From Thermodesulfatator indicus DSM 15286 (GTDB lineage: Bacteria; Desulfobacterota; Thermodesulfobacteria; Thermodesulfobacteriales; Thermodesulfatatoraceae), in assembly GCF_000217795.1 (NCBI RefSeq), contig NC_015681.1:2258225-2322224 (forward strand): a stretch of 64,000 bases of DNA, given 5' to 3'. Of the stretch, positions 55,106 through 63,752 are shown piece after piece; the first letter of the stretch is position 1; each line of letters begins with the position of its first letter. The notes beneath the pieces were generated by a model. It ran no database searches. It saw nothing but the letters and a program-made list of their open reading frames with translations, and was not told where the DNA came from. Position numbers and translations under genes: made by a program.

Positions 55106-57250
55106 ATGTCCGAAGAGATAAAAATAGCTCTTGCCGGAAACCCTAACGCTGGAAAAACTACTATATTTAACGCCCTTACCGGAGCCAAACAAAAAGTAGG
55201 AAATTATCCAGGGGTTACCGTTGAAAGAAAAGAAGGTTTTCTTCGCTTAAACGGCTATTTTATAAGGGTAGTAGACCTCCCTGGTACTTATTCGCTTACC
55301 TCTTATTCTCCAGAAGAAGTGGTAGCCCGACGAGTAATTGTAGAAGAAAAACCCGCGGTGGTTGTAAATATCATCGATGCCTCAAACCTTGAACGGAATC
55401 TTTATCTTACCATGCAGCTTTTTGAACTAGGTGTCCCGGTAGTGTTGGTACTAAACATGATAGACGACGCCGAAAAAAAGGGCTTAAAAATAAATTTTAA
55501 AAGACTTGAAAAAAAAATCGGCGTGCCGGTAATTCCCACCATTGGCCACAGAGGAATAGGTTTTGACAAATTAAAAAAAGTTTTAAAAGATGTTATTGAA
55601 AACCCTGATACTGCCAAACCAAAAATATTTTTATCGCTCCCCAAACCTTTTCAAGAAGAAGTTGAAAGATTAACTCGCTTTCTTTCAGAAAAACCGGAAC
55701 TTAGTGACTATCCAGTTTTTTGGCTGGCCTTAAAAGCCATAGAAGGAGACGAAGATATAATCAATTTTTTGGTGCGAGAAAAAGGGCTTGGTAAAGATTT
55801 TTTAGCTTTATTAGACAAAGCGCGCCAGAAAATAAGAAAAGATCTCGGAGAAGAACCTGAACCCCTGTTGGCTGAATACCGTTACCGTACTATTCAGGAA
55901 ATTCTTAAAGATGTAGTCAAGTATCATCCACAAAAAACACTAAGTGATCGTATCGATGCTATAGTTTGCCATCGAATATTTGGTATCCCCATTTTTTTAG
56001 GGATAATGTTACTACTTTTCCAGGCTGTATTTTCCTGGTCTGCCCCCTTCATGGATCTTATCAATCAGTTTTTTAGTTGGCTTGGAGAATTTATTGGCTC
56101 TCGCATGGGAGATAGCTTCCTCAAAAGTTTAATTGTAGATGGTATAATTGCTGGCGTTGGAGGAGTTCTCGTATTTTTGCCTCAAATATTGATTCTTTTC
56201 TTTCTTATTTCTCTACTTGAAGATTCCGGTTACATGCCCCGAGCAGCCTTCGTAGTAGATAGACTTTTAAAGCCTTTCGGTTTAAATGGCAAATCCTTCG
56301 TACCCTTGCTTTCTTCTTTTGCCTGCAATATCCCAGGCATTATGGCCACCCGCACCATTGAAAATTATCAGCAGAGATTGTTGACCATATTGGCCGCTCC
56401 TTTTATGAGCTGTTCAGCAAGATTACCCATTTATACCTTGCTTATTGCCGCCTTTATCCCAGCCAAAAAGGTCTGGATTTTTAATCTCCAGGGCCTGGTT
56501 CTTCTGGCCATGTATCTTACCGGACTTTTAGTAGCTTTAATAACCGTGGTATTAGCTAGACTTTTATTTTTTAGAGGACAGCCCTCCCCTTTTCTCATGG
56601 AATTGCCCCCTTATCGCTTTCCCACTTTGAAAAATATCTTACTGCAAATGTGGAACCGTTCAGTACTTTACGTGAGAAAAGCAGGCACAGTTATTTTAGG
56701 AATTTCCATTGTGATGTGGATACTCTTTACCTTCCCTCTTAATCCTGAGCTTTCTAAAGATTACAAAGCGCTAAAGGCCAATGCTCCTAACAAAATCATT
56801 TTAGAACAAATAAAACGAGAAGAAGCTGCTGAAAAACTTTCTAAAAGCTATGCCGGCCATTTTGGACGCTTAATAGAACCTATTCTCAAACCACTTGGTT
56901 TTGACTGGAGAATAGGAATTGCTTTGACTTCGGCCTTTGCCGCTAAAGAAGTCCTGGTGGCCACCCTCTCTCAGATATACGCCTTAAGTGATGTTGAAGG
57001 AAACGAGGTCTCTCTCATTGAGCACATAAAAAAAGACCCTATTTTTAACACCGTTACTGCTATAGGCCTTATGCTTTTTTCCCTGCTTATGGTTCCTTGC
57101 ATGGCAACTCTTCCGGTTATTAAAATGGAAACTGGCTCCTGGCGCTGGCCAACCATAATTGTAGCCTGGACTCTTTCAGTAGCCTGGCTCGTTACTTTTA
57201 TCTGGGTCCACTTTATAGGCCCTTCACTGGTAGCTCTTTTAAGGATTTAA
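55106..57250 (+). CDS. feoB: Ferrous iron transporter FeoB
   Basis: FeoB brings Fe(II) across the inner membrane. I choose the ATG at 55106, seven bases after GGAGAGG; the ATG at 55100 is too close to it. The N-terminal G domain has G1 GNPNAGKTT, G3 DLPGTYSL and G4 NMID. The membrane part has the two Gate segments and the conserved Cys in SFACNIPGIMATR, PFMSCSARLPIYTLL and VPCMATL. Its 714 residues are normal for FeoB without a C-terminal FeoC-like domain. No feoA is found next to it. Confidence 0.95.
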   Translation: MSEEIKIALAGNPNAGKTTIFNALTGAKQKVGNYPGVTVERKEGFLRLNGYFIRVVDLPGTYSLTSYSPEEVVARRVIVEEKPAVVVNIIDASNLERNLYLTMQLFELGVPVVLVLNMIDDAEKKGLKINFKRLEKKIGVPVIPTIGHRGIGFDKLKKVLKDVIENPDTAKPKIFLSLPKPFQEEVERLTRFLSEKPELSDYPVFWLALKAIEGDEDIINFLVREKGLGKDFLALLDKARQKIRKDLGEEPEPLLAEYRYRTIQEILKDVVKYHPQKTLSDRIDAIVCHRIFGIPIFLGIMLLLFQAVFSWSAPFMDLINQFFSWLGEFIGSRMGDSFLKSLIVDGIIAGVGGVLVFLPQILILFFLISLLEDSGYMPRAAFVVDRLLKPFGLNGKSFVPLLSSFACNIPGIMATRTIENYQQRLLTILAAPFMSCSARLPIYTLLIAAFIPAKKVWIFNLQGLVLLAMYLTGLLVALITVVLARLLFFRGQPSPFLMELPPYRFPTLKNILLQMWNRSVLYVRKAGTVILGISIVMWILFTFPLNPELSKDYKALKANAPNKIILEQIKREEAAEKLSKSYAGHFGRLIEPILKPLGFDWRIGIALTSAFAAKEVLVATLSQIYALSDVEGNEVSLIEHIKKDPIFNTVTAIGLMLFSLLMVPCMATLPVIKMETGSWRWPTIIVAWTLSVAWLVTFIWVHFIGPSLVALLRI

Positions 57251-57258
57251 ACAAGCCA

Positions 57259-58098
57259 ATGAAAGACTCTGTAAACTCTGCTTTTAAGACAGCCCTCTTA
57301 ATAATTAAGCTAATAATTCCTTTCTATATTCTTGCTGATATACTGATTTATTTTGATATTCTTCCTAAAATATCTTTTATCTTCAAACCTATTACCTTTA
57401 TTATGGGGCTTTCTCCTGAAGTATCGCTTTCTGTGGCCGCAGGAATTTTATTTAACCTTTACGCAGCTATTGCTTTTGCTGCACCTTTAGGCTTAACCCC
57501 CTACGAGTGGACTATTCTAGGACTTTTTTTAGGCATAACTCACTCGCTACCTATTGAAAACACCATTATGAAACAACTGGGAATATCACATATCTATTCT
57601 ACAATCTTACGATTACTGACAGGAATATTAGCTATTCTTATTATTAGAATTCTTCCCCTAAATATAGAAGGACATACCGTCAAAAAAACAATCGAGCTTT
57701 CTAATTATCAATCTTTTGGAGATATGATAATAGCATCTTTAACTAAGGCTTCAGCACTTGCAGTTAAAATTATTATATTGGTAACCGTTATTATTTTCGT
57801 AATGGACATCATTAAAAAAATTATTTTGAAAAAGAAAAGCTTTAGTATGTCTTTTTCTATCTTTACGGGAATATTTTTAGGCATTACTTACGGAGCTGGC
57901 ATATTATTAAAAGAAAAAGAAAAACTTAATCCTCAACAGCTTTTATTTATAGGAACTTTTCTCATGATAGCCCACGCTTTAATAGAGGACCCCGCTTTGT
58001 TCATAATATTTGGAGCCAACCCGTGGATATTGATAGGTTTAAGAATAATTTTGGCTATTATTGTCTCTTATGGAGCTGTACAATTTTATACAAGATGA
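57259..58098 (+). CDS. Nucleoside recognition (Gate) domain membrane protein
   Basis: 279 residues and about eight membrane spans. It looks like a stand-alone Gate-domain protein (PF07670), a fold also found within FeoB, SpmA and SpmB: FKPITFIMGLSPEVSLSVAAG, FLGITHSLPIENTIMKQLG and FLMIAHALIEDPALFI. The internal duplication (two related halves) is visible in the repeated SL/ALIED-type patches. It is eight bases downstream of feoB, so it is probably made together with it and may help iron transport. The family has no settled function. Confidence 0.75.
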   Translation: MKDSVNSAFKTALLIIKLIIPFYILADILIYFDILPKISFIFKPITFIMGLSPEVSLSVAAGILFNLYAAIAFAAPLGLTPYEWTILGLFLGITHSLPIENTIMKQLGISHIYSTILRLLTGILAILIIRILPLNIEGHTVKKTIELSNYQSFGDMIIASLTKASALAVKIIILVTVIIFVMDIIKKIILKKKSFSMSFSIFTGIFLGITYGAGILLKEKEKLNPQQLLFIGTFLMIAHALIEDPALFIIFGANPWILIGLRIILAIIVSYGAVQFYTR

Positions 58099-58209
58099 TT
58101 GTTGAAGGAATAACTCCTAGATGCCCGCTTGGCCAGGAATTCTAGGACGCCGTTACAAAGACATAAAAGGCCTGGCCATAATAAAAGAAGACTACTTGAA
58201 TAAATAGGA

Positions 58210-58247
58210 AGGGCCTGTAAACGACTCAATTCTTCGCCACAGGCCCT
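58210..58247. terminator. Bidirectional terminator between Gate protein and bpsA
   Basis: Nine-pair stem AGGGCCTGT (58210-58218) with ACAGGCCCT (58239-58247), loop of 20 bases, T-rich on the plus side. It ends nine bases before the bpsA stop. Confidence 0.65.
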
Positions 58248-58256
58248 CTGTCTTAT

Positions 58257-59291
58257 TTATTTTTCCATGAAAGAAGGAAGGGGTGTGGCCCAGGACTCTT
58301 CATCAAAATAAAGTTCTTCAAGGTTTTTAGGCTTATCAAAAGGTGGAAGAGATGGGCCTTCTATAACTTCAAAACGGACAAAACAGGATTTATACCAATC
58401 AACTTCGGGCATAGGCAATTCCATTTTCTTCATAATCTCATAAGTACGATAGAAGTCCTCCCAGCGATTTTCTCGTTCAGGATAGGTAGTAAAATCGCGT
58501 AAGATATCGGTAATCACCAGACCTGCTGAAAGGATAAACTTTTGAAAATCAAACCACTTGCGAAGTGAGGCCTCACGGTGGGTAAAACCCATATAACCAG
58601 CCGAACCAGGCCCTTTCAGGGCCTCAATACAGCGTCCTACAAAAAGTTTTAAACCTTTTTTGGTTTCCACCGGGTCAGTCACGAAAACATCAAACTTACC
58701 GCGCAAAGAAGGATCAAGCTCTTCGATAACGTTATAATTATAAACTTCAATATTAGATATTTTTTCTTCTTCGCAGAATTTGCGAATGAAATTATTTATC
58801 CTTTCATCGATTTCCACTACCACTATCTTTTTGGGAAGGCCAGTAAGCGCGGCTGCTATAGAGAAGAGGTCATCATCACCTAGGATAAAAATTTCGGCAT
58901 TTTCAAGGTCTCCACGCTGATAGAGATAAACCACCCGTTTCATAGTGTCCACAGGACGAATAAAACCCTGATCAAAATCGCTGGTAGGAAGCGGCCTTCC
59001 TTCACAAATTTTTTCAAATTTTTCATAAACCTCGCGAAAAAAGCCCTTAATTTCAATTCCTAGGCCACAGCAGTGACAAATGGTATCCTCAAGAGGATGT
59101 ATTTCGACATCTTTTACCAGTTTTAAAAGTTTGTCTTCTTGTTTTAAGACACCTTCGTCAAGTAATTCTTTTACCGCTTCAAAAAAAGCAACCAGGTGGG
59201 CATCTTGATAATTTATTAACTCCCAAAAACTCATTGGCTTTGCTTTAAGGGCCCTTAAAATTTGGTATTTAATTCTTTCTTTTTCCGTCAT
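58257..59291 (-). CDS. bpsA: N4-bis(aminopropyl)spermidine synthase (branched polyamine)
   Basis: The ATG at 59291 (MTEKERIKYQIL) follows AGGAGGTGA; 344 residues. BpsA puts two aminopropyl groups on the same nitrogen of spermidine to make branched polyamines that protect nucleic acids at high temperature. It has the family GDDDLFSIAA and DPVETKKGLKLF motifs. An N-terminal winged-helix domain and cysteines ICHCCGLGIE are also typical. It is transcribed divergently from nikR. This is a good marker of a thermophile. Confidence 0.9.
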   Translation of the reverse strand: MTEKERIKYQILRALKAKPMSFWELINYQDAHLVAFFEAVKELLDEGVLKQEDKLLKLVKDVEIHPLEDTICHCCGLGIEIKGFFREVYEKFEKICEGRPLPTSDFDQGFIRPVDTMKRVVYLYQRGDLENAEIFILGDDDLFSIAAALTGLPKKIVVVEIDERINNFIRKFCEEEKISNIEVYNYNVIEELDPSLRGKFDVFVTDPVETKKGLKLFVGRCIEALKGPGSAGYMGFTHREASLRKWFDFQKFILSAGLVITDILRDFTTYPERENRWEDFYRTYEIMKKMELPMPEVDWYKSCFVRFEVIEGPSLPPFDKPKNLEELYFDEESWATPLPSFMEK

Positions 59292-59402
59292 GATTTCACC
59301 TCCTAGCTCTGGCACGGATAACAAAAGCTTTTGACTTTGACAAGTTTTTGTTTTTAATTTCTGATTAAATATTTACGAACAGCTCAATCTGAGGAGGAAA
59401 AT

Positions 59403-59822
59403 ATGGCCGAACTTTATCGTTTTGGAGTTTCTATGCCTGCTAAATTACTAGAAGAATTTGATCGCTACATCGAACGTCGCCATTACACCAATCGTTCTGA
59501 GGCAATTCGTGACCTTATAAGGGAAAAACTGGTTGAAGAAGAATGGCGTGAAAGCAATGAGGAAGTGATTGGCACTATTACTTACGTCTATGACCATCAC
59601 AAAAGGGAACTGGCTGATAGGCTAATGGACATCCAGCATGACCATTATCAGGAAATCATTTCTACCCAGCACGTGCACCTTGACCATGATCGCTGTTTAG
59701 AAGTAGTAATAGTGAAAGGCAAAGCTGAAAATATAAAAGAACTGTCTGACAAAATTAAGTCCCTAAAAGGTATCATTCATTGTCAACTAGCTATGACTAC
59801 CACCGGCAAAAAATTAGTCTAA
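59403..59822 (+). CDS. nikR: Nickel-responsive transcriptional regulator
   Basis: NikR is a 139-residue ribbon-helix-helix plus ACT-like regulator. The N-terminal ribbon FGVSMPAKLLEEFDRYIERR binds DNA. High-affinity nickel ligands match: His79, His90, His92 and Cys98 (spacing 11, 2, 6 as in E. coli). It represses nickel uptake when nickel is ample. That makes sense in a cell with the Ni enzymes CooS and AcsB seen in this window, although no nickel transporter is next to it. The ribosome site GAGGAGG is clear. No GTATGA/TCATAC operator was found nearby. Confidence 0.95.
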   Translation: MAELYRFGVSMPAKLLEEFDRYIERRHYTNRSEAIRDLIREKLVEEEWRESNEEVIGTITYVYDHHKRELADRLMDIQHDHYQEIISTQHVHLDHDRCLEVVIVKGKAENIKELSDKIKSLKGIIHCQLAMTTTGKKLV

Positions 59823-59851
59823 AGAAGCCTCCCCTTGTGGGAGGCTTCTTT
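59822..59851. terminator. Bidirectional terminator after nikR
   Basis: A perfect 12-pair stem (AAGAAGCCTCCC with GGGAGGCTTCTT, loop CTTGT). It also ends the convergent secreted-protein gene. Confidence 0.85.
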
Positions 59852-59852
59852 A

Positions 59853-60359
59853 TTACTTGAATGCTTTTTCTATCTTTTTCCAGTCAAACTGGCGGGCTAA
59901 TCTAAGGCCGTCTTTCCAGGACATATCATTATATTGAACGACAAAAATTGTAGCCGCCATAGAATCTTTTTCGTTTAAAAGAACAACTACAGAGCCAGAG
60001 TTAGTTTGCTTTTCGTGGGAAATGCCAACTTTAAAACCATCTACCGTGGTTAATTTTGAGTAATTCTCTGGTGTATCCACCTCTGTTACATAAGCAAAAG
60101 GCTGCCAAAATTGAGTAGCCTGTATACCGTGGATCACCATGACAGATATTTCATAATTTCCTTTTTTGTAACTACGTTCCGCGGTAACAATTTCTCCCAT
60201 AGGAGTGTTCATGTTCATGCCAGAACAGTTCTCCGCCTGCCAGCCCTGAAGGTCAGTCAAAAGAGCGCATACTTCCTGGTAAGAGGGGAGTTTAAAAGCC
60301 AGGGCCTGGCTTGAGCTAAAAATAACTAGAGCCATTAACAAAATAAAAATTCTAGACAT
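59853..60359 (-). CDS. Secreted protein of unknown function
   Basis: 168 residues with an N-terminal signal peptide (LMALVIFSSSQALA, cut near ALA-F). The mature part is small and polar: EVCALLTDLQGWQAENCSGM contains two cysteines that could form a disulfide. I do not recognise its family with certainty. It lies ten bases downstream of the CsgG-like gene in the same direction, so it is likely co-expressed and acts with it in the envelope. Confidence 0.7.
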   Translation of the reverse strand: MSRIFILLMALVIFSSSQALAFKLPSYQEVCALLTDLQGWQAENCSGMNMNTPMGEIVTAERSYKKGNYEISVMVIHGIQATQFWQPFAYVTEVDTPENYSKLTTVDGFKVGISHEKQTNSGSVVVLLNEKDSMAATIFVVQYNDMSWKDGLRLARQFDWKKIEKAFK

Positions 60360-60369
60360 GTTTTCCTCC

Positions 60370-61800
60370 TTAGTAGGCTGTAATTTTGATATTGGTTATG
60401 AGACACTCGTATCCTTCTGCAGGATTATAGCCCCAGATACCAAAAGTAACCTGATCCCTATTAGGCATAGTAGCCCCCATAATCCCTAATGGTTCTTGAT
60501 AAACGCGACGGCCATTTACATATATCTTTATCATACCGTCCTTTTGTTGCACGGCGAAATGATAGACTCTTCCAGTTTGCAGTTTTACCGTTCTGATCTC
60601 TTTATCGCTCCAGCGAGGATAGCTCCAGTCAGAGGCCCAATGTAAGACATCCTTGGAGAATGGATTTCTTGCAGGCCCAAGAAACATAGCGTGCCCGAAA
60701 CCTGAACGGGGTTTGCTAAAATAAACTTCCCACTCCACGGCAAAATTGGCGGGAAGTTTAATTTTTTTCTCCGCAATAACCCTTCCACCGGCCAGAGCCC
60801 GCATCCACTTTTTGCCACTAAAAGAAGCTACTTCTACCTGGCCTTCAACTATTCGGATTTTTGTGGGAATATCACCGAGGTTGTACTCAGAAAAGTCTTC
60901 CTGAAAAAGAACTTTTTTACCGGGAACGAAGTTCTCCGCCCCGCCAACAATACCTCCGCTAGCTGGTTGGCCGCCAACTATATTTGCTGGTTGACCGCCA
61001 ACTATATTTGAAGAAGAAACCGCTGGAGCCTGAGGCACAGGTTTAACCGCTCCTTCCTGCCCCCAGCGGTAATAATTTTCTGGTACCAGCTTGGCGATAG
61101 CCTCAACGGCATTATTAAGCATTACCCGGATAGCCTTTTCCATAGGGGTGTTTTTATACATTTCAAGGCCACCACCAAGGCCTATATCCCCGAAAATACC
61201 ACCGCCGAGACCACCTATTTTCCAAGAAGAGGCTTTGCCTTCTACGGTAGTAGCATTTATGACCCTGCCGGTTCGCACGTCTATTAAACGCAAGTCAACG
61301 GCAATATAAGCTTCTTTTTTACCGACTTTTACTCCACCAATTACAGGAACTTTAAATGGGACTACTATACCGCCAGCCCCAAAGCCACCGGCATCTGGTT
61401 CAAAGGCGGTGATGGCTCCTACTACCAAAATGTCGGCTCCTTCCATTTGGCCGGCCTGAGGGGCAGCACCTGGACGCACGTAACCAGACTGCCCTAAAGC
61501 CAGTTCTTCTTTAATGGCAGAAAGCCCTTCTCCCCTTTCAAGTACTATGAAACGACCACTACGGAAAAGGGCTGTAGCCAGCATATCAGCAATGCCGTTA
61601 CCAATCTGCCCAGAACACTTAGCCGCTTTACACTTAAAACTAGCCACCGCTATTCTGGCCTTGGGCCCTTTATAAGTAAGCACCTCTCCAGCCGAAGGAC
61701 CGGTCGTATCCACTTGGGTTTTAACCCCAGACGAAACACAAGAGGTCAACAAAAGCCCCAATAACGCCATCAAAGCTGTCAAAAAATTAAATCCCCTCAT
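60370..61800 (-). CDS. CsgG-like lipoprotein with C-terminal lectin/LamG-like domain
   Basis: 476 residues. A lipoprotein signal (LLGLLLTSCVSSG) is followed by a CsgG-type domain (residues about 45-245): ARIAVASFKCKAAKCSGQIG, RSGRFIVLERGEGLSAI, DILVVGAITAFEPDAGG and AYIAVDLRLIDVRTG. CsgG forms curli secretion pores; remote relatives are common in bacteria without curli. A short linker repeats NIVGGQPA (about 262-280), then a concanavalin-like jelly-roll domain ends the protein (AVEWEVYFSKPRSGFGHAM, FAVQQKDGMIKIYVNGR). No curli subunit is nearby. The combination suggests an outer-membrane-associated protein. Confidence 0.8.
   Translation of the reverse strand: MRGFNFLTALMALLGLLLTSCVSSGVKTQVDTTGPSAGEVLTYKGPKARIAVASFKCKAAKCSGQIGNGIADMLATALFRSGRFIVLERGEGLSAIKEELALGQSGYVRPGAAPQAGQMEGADILVVGAITAFEPDAGGFGAGGIVVPFKVPVIGGVKVGKKEAYIAVDLRLIDVRTGRVINATTVEGKASSWKIGGLGGGIFGDIGLGGGLEMYKNTPMEKAIRVMLNNAVEAIAKLVPENYYRWGQEGAVKPVPQAPAVSSSNIVGGQPANIVGGQPASGGIVGGAENFVPGKKVLFQEDFSEYNLGDIPTKIRIVEGQVEVASFSGKKWMRALAGGRVIAEKKIKLPANFAVEWEVYFSKPRSGFGHAMFLGPARNPFSKDVLHWASDWSYPRWSDKEIRTVKLQTGRVYHFAVQQKDGMIKIYVNGRRVYQEPLGIMGATMPNRDQVTFGIWGYNPAEGYECLITNIKITAY
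60963..61010. repeat. Two 24-base tandem repeats in the CsgG-like gene
   Basis: Units 60963-60986 and 60987-61010 differ by a single base and encode the repeated NIVGGQPA linker. Such in-frame repeats readily change copy number by slippage. Confidence 0.85.
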
Positions 61801-61806
61801 CTCTTT

Positions 61807-62124
61807 TTACCCCCCTGTTTCCTTTTTTATCCAGTCTATAAAAGGTTCATAGCCCTCTTTAACCGAAAAGGTCAAAATGCAGGGACATTCGTAAGAATGA
61901 AGTTCTTTTACCCTGGTTGTAACTTTTGGTGCTAAGTCTTTTCTTGTTTTCATAATAAGAACCACCTCATGGTCTTCCTGAATTTTTCCTTCCCACCAGT
62001 AAAGAGATTTTATAGCTGGATAAAGATTAGCACAGGCAATGAGCCTTTCTTCAAGAAGGGCTTTGGCTATCTTTTGAGCTTCAGCCTCGCTACCACAAGT
62101 TACATAAAAAATTATTACATCCAT
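61807..62124 (-). CDS. cutA: CutA1 divalent-cation tolerance protein
   Basis: 105 residues matching CutA1: FYVTCGSEAEAQKIAKALLE, RLIACANLYPAIKSLYWWEG, VVLIMKTRKDL and LHSYECPCILTFSV. It forms very stable trimers; the role in metal tolerance is debated. It ends seven bases before the CsgG-like gene starts. Confidence 0.94.
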   Translation of the reverse strand: MDVIIFYVTCGSEAEAQKIAKALLEERLIACANLYPAIKSLYWWEGKIQEDHEVVLIMKTRKDLAPKVTTRVKELHSYECPCILTFSVKEGYEPFIDWIKKETGG

Positions 62125-62345
62125 ACACAGCCCCCTATGTTTAGCTCTTCTATTATAACTTAAACAATAAAAAAATAAATTTTTTGATTGCTATTTTTAC
62201 CGGCATTTCAAAGCACACTCATACACTGATTATTATTAACCTCCATGCCCCAAAGGGGCACAACGAAGGCATGAAAACATTGAAAAGAGAGGAGCTATGG
62301 ATATTTTGTTGCTTCAAAAAGTCTTTAAAAAGGAGGTATATACCC

Positions 62346-62981
62346 ATGGCTCCTGAAAAAGAAAATAACCAGGTTTTAAGAATTATTCATCCCATTTGTT
62401 GTGGCCTTGACGTTCATAAGCGTTTCGTCTCAGCATGTATCCTAAAGACTCTTCCTGATGGTTCTATAGAAGTCGAAGTTCGAGAATTTGAAACTTTTAC
62501 CGACGATCTTATAGCCCTGAGAGAATGGCTGATCGAAAAAGATTGTCCCATTGTAGCCATGGAAAGCACAGGTGTTTACTGGCAGCCTATACACAATATT
62601 TTAGAAGGCTATGTGGAAGTGATCTTAGTCAATGCCAGGCATATCAAAAATGTCCCTGGACGAAAGACGGATGTCTCAGACAGCCGCTGGTTAGCAGAAT
62701 TACTTCGTGTAGGTCTGCTACGGGCAAGTTATATTCCCCCAAAACAAGTTCGTTTCTGGAGAGAGCTAGTACGACTTAGACAGAAACATGTCAAAACGCT
62801 TGCTGATTATAAGAAAAGAGTTCAAAAGCTTTTTGAATCAGCAAATATTAAGCTAGACAATGTAGTTTCAGATTTGTTTGGGGAAACAGGTCGTCAAATC
62901 ATGAGATTACTTTTAGAGACCCCCAAGCCTAGCCTTGAAGAAGTTAGGGTTGTGCTAAAGGGAAACTTAAGAAGAAAGTAG
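62346..62981 (+). CDS. IS110 transposase, N-terminal DEDD part (frame ends early)
   Basis: The ATG at 62346 (MAPEKENNQVL) follows AAAAAGGAGG; an upward frame to 62184 has no support. The DEDD catalytic site is present: CCGLDVHKRFVSA, VAMESTGVYWQP, VPGRKTDVSDSRWLAELL. The frame ends at a TAG at 62979-62981 after RVVLKGNLRRK. The -1 frame continues with the expected sequence KLKKKVEELYRSICGFFEE. The shift lies exactly at A-AAG-GGA (62957-62963), a possible X-XXY-YYZ slippery heptamer. Full-length product would be 417 residues, the normal IS110 length. Confidence 0.85.
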   Translation: MAPEKENNQVLRIIHPICCGLDVHKRFVSACILKTLPDGSIEVEVREFETFTDDLIALREWLIEKDCPIVAMESTGVYWQPIHNILEGYVEVILVNARHIKNVPGRKTDVSDSRWLAELLRVGLLRASYIPPKQVRFWRELVRLRQKHVKTLADYKKRVQKLFESANIKLDNVVSDLFGETGRQIMRLLLETPKPSLEEVRVVLKGNLRRK

Positions 62982-63598
62982 AAGAGCTCTATCGCTCTAT
63001 TTGTGGCTTTTTCGAAGAGCATCATCGTTTTCTTTTGCATTCGCTCTTAAGCATAATAGAGACTCTGGAAAAAGAGATAGGGATTATGGATATAAGGATC
63101 AAGGAAGTAATGAGACACCATGAAGATTTAATAGAGAGATTAAAAGGGATACCAGGAGTAAGTGAAGTTTCAGCGCGAGCTATTTTGGCAGAAGTAGGGC
63201 CGGATCTGAGAAGTTTTCCAAATGAGAGGGCGCTAGCCAGTTGGGCAGGAGTTTGTCCAGGGAATAACGAAAGTGGAGGAAAGAGGATTAGCGGCAAGAG
63301 CCCGGTAAAGAAACATCCTTTAAGAAGCGTTTTGATAGAGGTGTCTTGGGCGGCCACGAGGAAGAAAGGGACATATTATGCGGCAAAATATAGGCAACTT
63401 CGTGCTCGTCGAGGGCCTAAGAAAGCCATAGGGGCCATAGCGCATAAGATATTGAAAGCGGTGTATTTTATCATCAAAGAGGGTCAGGAATACAGGGAAT
63501 TAGGGGCAAATCATCTGAAGCAGATAAATAGGGAGAGATTATTGACAAAAATAAAAGAAGAAGCAGAAAGACTTGGGTATAAAGTGGTAGCGGCATAA
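62963..63598 (+). CDS. IS110 transposase, C-terminal (Transposase_20) part
   Basis: The -1 frame after the slip site reads straight to a stop at 63598 (211 codons to the stop). It has the Transposase_20 domain: RLKGIPGVSEVSARAILAEV, FPNERALASWAGVCPGNNES and RSVLIEVSWAA, with the Ser that forms the covalent DNA link in IS110 recombinases probably in this last region. It has no good start of its own (the first ATG, 63035, has no ribosome site), so it is made only by frameshift, or not at all. Confidence 0.8.
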   Translation, partial: KLKKKVEELYRSICGFFEEHHRFLLHSLLSIIETLEKEIGIMDIRIKEVMRHHEDLIERLKGIPGVSEVSARAILAEVGPDLRSFPNERALASWAGVCPGNNESGGKRISGKSPVKKHPLRSVLIEVSWAATRKKGTYYAAKYRQLRARRGPKKAIGAIAHKILKAVYFIIKEGQEYRELGANHLKQINRERLLTKIKEEAERLGYKVVAA

Positions 63599-63745
63599 AA
63601 CAGCGAGGTAAGGTCGTAGCCCCCACTGAAGCCAAAGAGTGCGATATTAACCTGACCGACCACCAGCAGGCACAACAAATTGTAGGCTTTGACCACGCAC
63701 AGGAATCTCTCTTGAACTAGAGTTGGTGGTTATTGGTCGATGTTT
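63599..63745 (+). ncRNA. Candidate IS110/IS1111 bridge RNA region (right end)
   Basis: Downstream of the transposase the sequence can fold. GTGCG (63639-63643) pairs with CGCAC (63696-63700). Inside, CCTG (63651-63654) pairs with CAGG (63667-63670) around a 12-base loop with ACCGACCACCAG. That loop resembles the complement of the sequence at the likely right end (TTGGTGGTTATTGGTCG, 63722-63738). A guide loop matching the element's own boundary is expected for a bridge RNA. Confidence 0.4.
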
Positions 63746-63752
63746 TCACAGG

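Larger units (their letters stand above)
62160..63745 (+). mobile_element. IS110-family insertion sequence (ends approximate)
   Basis: The element holds a split IS110-type transposase (62346-63598). IS110 elements lack long terminal inverted repeats, so the true ends cannot be fixed here; 62160 is just after the cutA leader and 63745 is just before the next repeat (copy D). The left non-coding part holds the hairpin TGCCCCAAAGGGGCA (about 62243-62257). The right non-coding part is long and structured. Confidence 0.7.

Noticed and set aside
59292..59402. NikR operator between bpsA and nikR
   Set aside because: No GTATGA-N16-TCATAC-like palindrome is seen.
62184..62345. N-terminal extension of the IS110 transposase
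   Set aside because: The ATG at 62346 has a good GGAGG site and the family starts there; the extension covers the hairpin region of the left end.
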